From NCBI GenBank assembly GCA_004380135.1, contig QXCR01000045.1, positions 310,001 through 374,000 of the forward strand: DNA of 64,000 nucleotides, in the 5' to 3' direction. The notes under the pieces are model-generated. The model was not told the origin of the DNA. It saw only the letters and a program-made list of their open reading frames with translations, and did not search any database. Source of the DNA: Stemphylium vesicarium. Taxonomy: Eukaryota > Ascomycota > Dothideomycetes > Pleosporales > Pleosporaceae. The position numbers and the translations under genes were made by a program. Shown piece after piece: positions 56,355 through 64,000 of the stretch (its first letter is position 1; the number at the start of each line of letters is the position of its first letter).

Positions 56355-58973
56355 CTATCTCTTTTTGTTCTTCTTCGCCGCCCTCTTTTCACCCCTCACA
56401 TCCTTCTTCAACCTAGCATCCACCATCTTATACTTACCCTTGGTACCCTTGGGCCTGTTCTTGATACCCCTGTTACCTCCTCTGGCCACGATAACGCTGA
56501 CCTTCTGCTTAGGCTTCTTCTTAGCAGCTCTCGACATCAATCGTGCGATACTTTGAGCCTTCTCCTTTTCTGTCATACCCTCCTCGTCGGCCAACAGTGC
56601 GGACTTCTTCTTGAGCTTCTCCATACGCTGAGCAGCCTTGAACTTCTTACGTGCCTGCGCTTCACGGACCTTCTTGATGGGTCGAGCGTTCAGGGCGCGG
56701 AGCTTCTCTTTGATAGCAGAGGCTGCGGCTGCCGTGGTCGGGCGTTGCAGTTTCGAGTGCTTGTTTTCGTCGTCAAGGAACCAGTCTGGAAGACCGTCAA
56801 CATCGCGGAGCGAGTAGCGGTTGAACGACTCGTCCAAAAGATCGTGCTTTGTTTTCTGACCAGTGGCCATTTGGTGAGCGAGAGTCATGGCTTCCGCTGT
56901 GATAATATCAATGTCCGGTTTGCCGTTTTTCATGGGCATGGAGTCTTGCTCCCACTGAGTCTCGTCGCGTGCGACTTCTTCAATCTTGTCCTCATCGTCG
57001 GAAGACTCATCGTCGAAGGCAGTGGGTGGCGGGGCTTCCTTCTTATTTGTCCGGATTGACAGCTCTTTCTTGGATGCAGGGGCGGGTGTAGTTGACTCCT
57101 CCTTCATCTCGGCGTCCTCTTCAACATCGATGCCGCTGTCGTCGTCTTCTTCCAAATCGTCGAGCCCATCGATGCCCTTGAAGATGTCTTGGTCGAAGAA
57201 GCGTTCGGCGCGTTTCGTGAGGCCTTGCTTAGACTGCTCTTCGTTGTCGAGATCGGTGATGAGTTCTTTTGGCCCGTCTTCTTCGTCGCTACTCCAGTCA
57301 CTGTCGGCGTCCTGTACGAGCTCGTCGTCATCGCTTTGCTCTTTATCTTCATCGGAGAAGCCATTCCACTCCCCATCATCGTCCTGTTTCCTTGCCCGTT
57401 TAGCTCGGTATTTGGCATCTCGTGCTGATCTTTGCTCGACGTAGTCGCCGTACATGGCATCAAGGTCTCGTTCGAGATGGTCTTCTTCATCATCGGTTTC
57501 GGGTTCCTCCTCGATTTCCTCGGGCTTTTCCTTCTCAACGATTTGCGCCATCTTTCCCCTGGCGATCTTGTTGGAAGCACCGACCTTGTCGACAGCCTTC
57601 AAACCAAACAGGGATTCCTCGCCCATGGGGCCATTTTGTTCCAGACCGATTTCGAAGGGCGTAGCCATGTTCATCTGCAGTCTGGTGATTTCTTTCTGCT
57701 TGCGTTCGTTCTCAGCACGGCGCTGCTTCTTCTTTGACTTGGAGTCCTTCTCCTTCAGACGCTCCAACTCCTGTTGGATCTGCATCTCCTCGTCCATGTC
57801 TTCGACTTCTGCAACCTCCTCTCCTTCTTGTGCTTCTTTAGCCTTGGCCTCGTCGGCCTTGGCCTTGTTGGACGCGAAACCAAAGATTCCGCGTACCTTC
57901 AGTCGCCAGCGGAGGAGGCGCTTGAAGTCGGCTCTTCCTAGGACCTTCAGATCGGCACAGCAGTCTCGGACTTCCTTGGTTGTCTCTGGGAGCTTGTCAA
58001 TGGTAGCGACAGCGATGTCACCGTTGGGCTTCTGCTCAAAGCTAAGCTTGTTCAAGCTACCCAGCATGGCAATAGGATCGGTGGTTTGGATAAAGTCGGA
58101 TACTGGCGCCTCTTTGAATTGCGTCCAGTCGCCCTCCTCGTAACCCTCACGCTTTCTCTTCTTGACCTCGGGCTTGAAAACCTTTGCTTCGTTGTTGGGC
58201 GTAGGGTCCGAGAGCTCGGCAAAAACACTGCGGGCGTCGAGGAACTTGGGATCGAGGTGCTTGGGAGCTTTGTAGCCACGGCAGACGACGAAGATTTCGG
58301 CGGAGACGTTACGTGACGAGGGCGGCTTCGTTGCCTCAACCTTTGTGAAAAGCTGGTTGAAGACCCAGAGAAGCGAGTTGTAATCCTTTGATCTGAAAAT
58401 CTTGGTGACGAAAGTTCCGCCCTCTACTAAGAATTCGGTGGCCAATTTCATGGACTGCAGCACAAGCTCAGCCTGAGTAAAGGCATCCTGCACCCACGCA
58501 GTTCCGACGTTGGGCGCACCATCGTGGAGCACCGTGTCGCACTTGAGATGCTTGAGATGCTGGCGCAGCGTCGCTCGGCATTTGTCTGTCGTGATATCGC
58601 TCTGGAAGGTGATGCAGCGCGGGATAGGTTTGATTGGCGCGAGATCGACACCGACGATGAGGGAATGCGCGGGCATAACCTGGAGTTGTCAGTATAAAAT
58701 TGGGTGCATGGCTTGTCGCAGAGAGCGCATACCTCGGAAGCGACTTGACACCATGATCCGGGCGCGGCGCAAAGATCAATCAAGACCTTGCTCTTCTCCA
58801 AGAAGTTGTACTTTTTGTTCAGCTGGATCAACTTGAAGGCGGCACGCGCACGGTAGCCCTTTTCCTTTGCGAGCTTGTACCATTTGTCGAGACGACCTTT
58901 TCCGTGCTAGGAGTCGTTAGTTGCTGTCATATGTACTAATTCAGTATTCGCGCACCTTCTTTTGGATCGCCAT
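56355..58973 (-). CDS. spb1: SPB1-type AdoMet-dependent rRNA methyltransferase (60S ribosome biogenesis)
   Basis: Exons 58973-58956, 58906-58733 and 58679-56355, with introns of 49 and 53 nt, give 838 residues, matching yeast Spb1 (about 840). Spb1 is a nucleolar 2'-O-methyltransferase that modifies the 25S rRNA A-loop during 60S assembly. The first exon encodes only MAIQKK. The N-terminal FtsJ domain shows KWYKLAKEKGYRARAAFKL, the AdoMet-binding DLCAAPGSWCQVASE and the later DGAPNVG and GTFVTKIFRSKDY motifs carrying the KDKE-type catalytic residues. The central and C-terminal parts are long, acidic and lysine-rich coiled coils, followed by the conserved Spb1 C-terminal domain (DVDGLPDWFLDDE) and a very basic end. 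It is divergent from the hydrolase gene, with 296 bp between starts. Confidence 0.97.
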
Positions 58974-59269
58974 GGCTGCGATCTGGTGTCGTGATACCGC
59001 GGGCAAAAGTTCGCGAACTAAATTTTGGGGAACGCGGACAATATCGCTAGGCGGTGGCAGAATCTTTGGAACCCTTGGGCCAGAAGCACGCTAACACTTT
59101 GTAGTGCACGGGACAATGCACCTGCGTCATGGCCAGACCAGCCAGCCCCGGCGCGCGCCTGGTCCCCGTCGGGATGAAGGTGAACGGCCTGCTTACATGT
59201 CTATTCTTCGCTAATCCTATGGAATAGAGGCCTTATCGCCTGCTCAGCTCTCTAAATTTTCCCGTAGGA
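58974..59269. promoter_or_regulatory. Divergent promoter between SPB1 and the hydrolase-like gene
   Basis: The start codons point away from each other across 296 bases, so both promoters lie here. A TTTTCCCGTAG directly before the rightward ATG looks like a splice acceptor, which suggests that the hydrolase leader may contain an intron. Confidence 0.5.
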
Positions 59270-62163
59270 ATGAGCCCACGCAAGAAGTCCAAACCAAACA
59301 CCGAGGCGCCGCCTGCCGACGCCCCCAGTACAGGCACTGCAGGCCCACCTGATGCCAGCACGACCAACACCACAACGAACACGCCCAGTGGAAGCCAAAT
59401 CCTGCAAGATGCGCCCTCAGACAAGTCGATAAGCGAATCGACCCCTTCAGTCGGAAATACAACACCAACAACGACCGGCTCACAGACACCACGGGGGAGG
59501 AAGTGGCTGTCAGGCTCAGGCAGTTGGCGATCAAAGGCGCCTGCCATAGTTCAGACTGCCAAAGAGAGCATCGGTGTGAGTGGGGGCGCGACCAACGAGC
59601 TCCCTGGACAAGAGGCAAAGAAGCCAAAAGACGCGTCGCCCAAGAAATTCCTCATGAAGCGCAATTCAAGCAAGAGCGATGCCATACCTGCATCCATCAC
59701 ACAGGTCAACGTATCCTCAGGCGGCCTCATAGACGATTCGCAGAAGCCGAAGCCCGACCCGGAAGACGTCGAAGAACCTCCCACGCCCACCGTAGACGAG
59801 CCACCGCTACCCCCCGAACCCGCCAGGTCACAAATCAATGGAGCTGCAAGTACATGGGGGTGGAAAAGTTGGTGGTCGCGGCCAGATGGATATACAGATC
59901 CGGGCAAAGCCAAGAGTGAGGCACAGTCGACCGTGGAGGCTGCCTCTACTACGCCTTTGCCCGGCCCAACACCCACAGAGGAGCCAGATGCCCAGGCCAA
60001 AAGTTTGGACACTGCGGCGGTACCAGATCAGACTGACCAGAATGGAGATGCCGAGATGAAGGACGCGCCAGAAATACCACCCAGTCAAGATGTGGAAGCA
60101 AAGGAGGCCCCGCCTTCTGCTGCTAGACGTCTGGCGAAAGCTGCGTCTGGTTCTTGGTTCTGGACGTGGAGCAGCGCACAGAATGCTCAAGCCAATCCGC
60201 CTCCGGTAGACCCACCAACGCAGGAAGGCGACGCGCCAAAGGCAGACCAATTACCTGAAGCCCCACCTGAAGCCCCTAATGAGACTATTGAGACGACCAA
60301 GACGGTTGAGCCAGCACCTACGCAGGAAGCTGTTGCTCCCGCAGAGCCGACTGCCGCCACTGAGGGTGCACAGTCTACAACACCTGCACCAAAATCCTCG
60401 AAACCTTCGGCATGGGCGTTTTGGTATCGAGGCAAGCCAGAGGATGAAAAGAAGCCGGGCTCGGCTGGGCCACAAAAGCATGTGGGCGAGGTGGCTGTTT
60501 TCGATACTCCCTCGCAATCAAACCCAGAGGCAGCACAGTTCAACGAGCAGGAGCAATCCAAGTCAGACTCAGACGTAACCAAGGAACCGCAAGCAGCACC
60601 CGAAGAGAAGCCAGCACCCAAGAAATCCTTCGCTTCGTTACGAGGCCGGCCGAAGACGAAGGCGGCAGCGAAAGACACTCCTGCAAATAGCCCAAGTTCC
60701 AGCAAGGCTGCTACCCCAACCAAGACCTCTCCTGTACGGGAACCTACAAAACCCCAGACAGCCCCGGCAGCCCGACCAGCACCAAAGCAGTCGGCGAAGG
60801 CCAAACAAGAGCCACCAAACCTCTTGTTGCCAGAGTTTAGAACCACCTACAACATGGTACAGCAACCCAACTTCTGGAAACAGATTCGCCAATACTTCCT
60901 TGGAGGCGAGCCTGGAGCTCCTCATTTGCACATCAACCCAGCACCCCCGAAGATCAAAAAGGCTGTTGCGATCGGTGTGCATGGCTTCTTTCCTGCCCCC
61001 ATCATCCAAAAGGTGCTCGGACAGCCAACAGGCACGTCAATCCGCTTCGCGAATGCCGCGGCAGCAGCCATCAAAGAATGGACTGAGGCCCGCGGGTACA
61101 GTCCAGAGATCGAGCAGATTGCGTTGGAGGGTGAAGGGTTCATCGCTGAGCGTGTCAACTCGTTGTGGAAGTTGCTGTTGAACTGGATCGACCACATCAA
61201 ACAAGCAGACTTCATACTCGTAGCATGCCACTCGCAGGGTGTACCTGTAGCGATGATGCTGGTAGCGAAGCTGATCCAGTTTGGATGCGTAAACGCGACG
61301 AGGATCGGAATATGTGCCATGGCTGGCGTCAACATGGGCCCATTCATTGAGTACAAGACCAAGTACTTCGGCCCCACCGCGGCCGAGCTCTTCGAGTTCT
61401 CGAACCCCAAGAGTCTGGTCAGCCAGATGTATCTCGCCGCTTTGGACGAGGTCCTTCGATTTGGTGTACGGATACTATACGTCGGTAGCATTGACGACCA
61501 ACTCGTCTCGCTCGAGGCATGCCAACCCCCTTCGTACTCAAAAGAAAACCTACTAACAACTCCCAGTCATCTACATTCTCCACGCTCTCGCACCCATACA
61601 TCTACCGCGCAGTCTTCGTAGACGGCCGCATCCACGCCCCCGACTTCCTCACCCACCTCGTCGGCTTCACACTCAAGCTGCGCAACCTAGGCCTCCCCGA
61701 CCACGGCCTCATCCGCGAACTCAGCCCCGCCCTTGCCGGCTCCCTCTACGGCGGCGAAGGCCACTCCCGCGTCTACGAAGACCCCAGCGTATACGCCCTC
61801 GCCGTCCAGCACGCCCTCGAAACAACCTCCCTCCCCGTCCCCACAAATAAAGAGCGACCCGGCACAGCAGGTAGTTTCCAGGGTATCAACATCCCGATCA
61901 TCGGAGAAAAGATCAAGGGCGACAAGAAGGAGGACGTGTATAAGCTCAGAGTCAAGGAGTATGAACCTAGTGCTACTACTACCAATCCCAACCCGTTTTT
62001 CCTGCCCTGGGCTATGAGGGGCTTGCTGGAAGAAGACATCGTCAAGAAGGAACTTGGCGAGGAAGTCGAGAGCTTGTTGGGCTTGTTTGAGAAGTGGAAA
62101 CCCACGGGTAAACAGTTGAAGGATGTCAAGTTTAGGCTGGAGGGTGTGAGGAGTAAGCTCTAA
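59270..62163 (+). CDS. Large alpha/beta-hydrolase-like protein with disordered N-terminal half
   Basis: Exon 1 (59270-61516) and exon 2 (61567-62163) give 947 residues. Joining them uses a 50-nt intron that begins GC, not GT, with a perfect CTACTAAC branch and CTCCCAG acceptor; it keeps frame and yields DDQLVSLESSTFS. The first 540 residues are Pro/Ala/Thr/Lys-rich and probably disordered, with two short Trp motifs (STWGWKSWWSRPDG, SWFWTWSSA). From about 560 comes a compact domain with VHGFFPAP and the nucleophile-elbow-like ACHSQGVPVAMM (Ser655), followed by a conserved C-terminal part. This resembles a group of uncharacterised fungal proteins that I believe includes yeast YML020W. A lipase or esterase role is inferred from the elbow only. 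Confidence 0.85.
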
Positions 62164-62503
62164 AAAGAGGTTCATGGATGGCTTTTTTCATTCGGATCTA
62201 GATCGTCTTTTTCCAGGGTTTTCAAGGAGTTTGGGGATGGGATGGTTTAGCAGGCATACAAGGCGTTTTGATCATTTGATCCGAGGGAAAAGATACCATA
62301 TACGAAGCAGAAGCAGAGGCGTGTATCGCGTCTTAGCGTGATACAAGTAGAGTTCGTTCATACGCACGATCAATGGGATATGCCATTTACACCATCCTTC
62401 CTCCATGAACACATTGCATCTTTCTTACACTCTCCGCCTTCATCTTCCGTGATCCACCCTCGTCCTTACGTCTCCTCGTTCAAGAGTTGATGCCCATAGA
62501 CAC
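62164..62503. other. Short interval between the convergent hydrolase and RPA3 genes
   Basis: These 340 bases contain the two 3' UTRs. No gene was recognised. Confidence 0.5.
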
Positions 62504-63062
62504 TTAGTTGTCATCGTAGAAAATCTCTTTGTACCGATGTGTAGCCTCCACAACCGCATTCGCTGCATTGAAATCTGATGCTTTGGTATTAGCCAATCTA
62601 CTCCTCACACGACGGTGGTAAGAAAAGGAGAAAAGGGACATGCACATACCGATGTTGGTGCCGAAGTCTGTGACTGCTTGTACCTTGACGTGTAGATTTT
62701 GATCCACCTTGCCGATGATTTCCACCGCGTGGCCGACGGCAAGGTGGGAGTCCTGGTTTCAAGATGTGTCAGCTACTTGCATTTTAATATTCCCATCACT
62801 CTTGCCCCTTCTCCTCTTCTCATCTCTTTCTGAATCGCCGTATTTCTTCGCTGCTGCTGCTGCCACCTTTCCGCCCAAATCCTCAACTATGCGAGTGAGA
62901 AAGCACACATACCCTATTCAGGATAACGTCAACTTGGCCTCCAGCATCAATCACCGCCGTCTCGCCACGCAGTTGCACAACCTTCCCCAGCATGCGCACG
63001 ATGCGGTGCTGGAAGTTTTGCAGGTGGGGGGCGAGGATGCGGGGGGTTTGGGGGTGGTCCAT
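62504..63062 (-). CDS. rfa3: Replication protein A subunit 3 (RPA14/Rfa3)
   Basis: Three exons, 63062-62913, 62752-62650 and 62574-62504, with introns of 160 and 75 nt, give 107 residues, the normal size of this smallest RPA subunit. RPA is the heterotrimeric single-strand DNA-binding complex of replication and repair; subunit 3 forms the trimer core through one OB fold. The fold is visible as strands in RMLGKVVQLRGETAVIDAGG, VDVILNR, HAVEIIGKVDQNLHVKVQ and the terminal helix NAANAVVEATHRYKEIF, which packs with the other subunits. The whole protein depends on splicing; the open frame seen around exon 2 reads into an intron. A run of 14 G (C on this strand) lies 16 bases before the start codon, and an MCB box lies about 210 bases before it. 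Confidence 0.9.
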
Positions 63063-63637
63063 TGTTGTTGGTTGGAAGGGGGGGGGGGGGGATGCGGTGA
63101 GAGTTTCACCAAGTTGTCAAAACGTGTGAGATGTATGTGGAGATGCTTGGGCGTTGTAAGCAGCCGTTGGTGGTGTGAAATGCGGGGTGGAGAGTTCAAA
63201 TGTTGACGTTGGTGTGGATGATGATGGTGATGCGCGATGCGGGTACCCGTGGTCGGAAAGTGAAGGTTTGACGCGTCGCGTTGTGGGAAAGTGGGGTTAG
63301 CGTGGTGCGCTAGCACGTGATGCTTAATGGAGCTGTTTGTCTCGCGCTTTGTGCTCGGCTTCCTTGGCCTGTTACAAATTCACGCTGGAACGAGATGGCA
63401 TTACTTAAGTAGTGGGCAACTCTAGTATTTCTAGAGAATGACCGAAAATCATCGTTTTGTCCTAAAGTCTAACTCCGTTTCGCGCTCCTACCGCTCTATA
63501 TCCAAGTACATGGCCTCGCAGGAATTCGCCTCCTTCAACTCGGTGGAAAGATTACAGTAGGAAATAGGATTTGCGTATTGAGTGCTTGAGCATCCCCTCC
63601 CCCATTTCCGACCAATCTTCATGCGGGTTGAGTTCTC
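63063..63637 (-). promoter_or_regulatory. RPA3 promoter and interval to the next gene
   Basis: This region contains the RPA3 leader and promoter (left part) and the 3' UTR of the partial gene at the right edge. It includes a 14-base G homopolymer at 63078-63091 and an ACGCGT word at 63271-63276. No gene was recognised. Confidence 0.5.
63271..63276. promoter_or_regulatory. MCB-type box ACGCGT upstream of RPA3
   Basis: The palindromic ACGCGT is the core site of MBF (Mbp1-Swi6) and lies 209 bases before the RPA3 start, inside the longer word TGACGCGTCGCG. RPA genes are known MCB-regulated genes in yeasts. The six-base word also occurs elsewhere in the window by chance, so only its position supports function. 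Confidence 0.45.
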
Positions 63638-64000
63638 CTACATGCCACCTTCCACGCGTCTTCCCCACAGTGCTAACGCATCCATATCAACCGTGTATTC
63701 TCCGTCTGAGTTGTTTTCCTCCTCGGCTTGAGCATCCAAAATGGCTGTGAGGTTGTCGTTTGGTAACTGAAAGTTGTGTGGCGGGGTCCCAGTACAAACA
63801 CCAGAGTACGGCTCATCTTGCATCGCTGTGTTGTTCGGAAGAAATGTCGCTGAAGATTCGAAACCAATTGATTCTTCGACCGATGATTGCACTCCAGGCT
63901 GCAAGGCAGGGGTAGGCTACAGTAGCCGCGCTTGGAAGGGAAGCCTTGGTACTGATGAGGATAACGATGACGCTGCATCTGCGGTGATAAAGCCAAAGTC
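63638..64000 (-). CDS. 3' end of a gene running in from the right edge
   Basis: A last exon (63898-63638, 86 codons plus stop) and part of the preceding exon (64000-63953) are joined across a 54-nt intron (donor GTACCA, acceptor CCTTGCAG). The protein end is acidic and Asn/Pro-rich (PNNTAMQDEPYSG) and finishes with DMDALALWGRRVEGGM. An acidic tail of the pattern D-x-D-x-L-x-L-W is common at the C-terminus of fungal Zn2Cys6 transcription factors, so that is a possible identity. The window lacks the domains needed to decide. Confidence 0.5.

Noticed and set aside
1..64000. tRNA and rRNA genes
   Set aside because: I looked for TTCRA-type B-box words with matching acceptor stems on both strands and found none convincing; a covariance-model search would be the decisive test.

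Overview
This 64 kb window is nuclear DNA of a filamentous ascomycete (Pezizomycotina). The protein families and the intron style fit a dothideomycete, probably a member of Pleosporales; that rank is my inference from gene content and not from a database search. Nearly every gene is recognisable only after splicing: introns are mostly 46-75 nt, with GT-AG ends and CTRAY/TACTAAC branch points 10-25 nt before the acceptor. I joined exons by hand using frame, splice signals and family knowledge. The window holds 18 well-supported or plausible complete protein genes, one gene fragment at the right edge and one weak ORF. I saw no tRNA or rRNA gene, no CRISPR array and no intact transposon.

Layout, left to right: phosphoinositide phospholipase C (705-4058, +); a 6.5 kb gene-poor stretch; the NMD helicase UPF1 (10563-13856, +); a 3.3 kb gene-poor stretch; an unrecognised two-exon gene (17126-18073, -); a DUF1771-Smr protein with a CaaX-like end (19162-19997, -); the ER SNARE USE1 (20451-21404, -); a small protein gene (22045-22422, -); a 3.9 kb stretch of long leader or intergenic DNA; a C2H2 transcription factor (26277-28084, +); a thiol (glutathione) peroxidase with two possible starts (29409-30522, +); a PTPA/Rrd-type PP2A activator (30776-32074, -); a DMT-superfamily membrane transporter (33347-35007, -); an Mbp1-like APSES factor (36028-38225, -) sharing a 282 bp divergent promoter with NADH dehydrogenase subunit NDUFB7 (38508-38921, +); a peroxisome-targeted 4-coumarate-CoA-ligase-like enzyme (39168-40915, -); a secreted GH31 glucosidase (43571-46564, +); a hybrid histidine kinase (47217-51261, +); an Argonaute gene with an in-frame TAG in the MID/PIWI region (52261-55743, -); the rRNA methyltransferase SPB1 (56355-58973, -); a large alpha/beta-hydrolase-like protein (59270-62163, +); replication protein A subunit 3 (62504-63062, -); and the 3' end of another gene (63638-64000, -).

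This is mainly a housekeeping and signalling region, not a gene cluster. A few genes are linked by known biology: an MBF-type factor lies near RPA3, a classic MBF target class, and a perfect MCB box sits just upstream of the RPA3 start. The most unusual items are the Argonaute with an otherwise intact catalytic tetrad but an internal stop codon, the probable GC-AG intron in the hydrolase gene, and the CaaX-like end on the Smr protein. I found no evidence of a new multi-gene defence or biosynthetic system.
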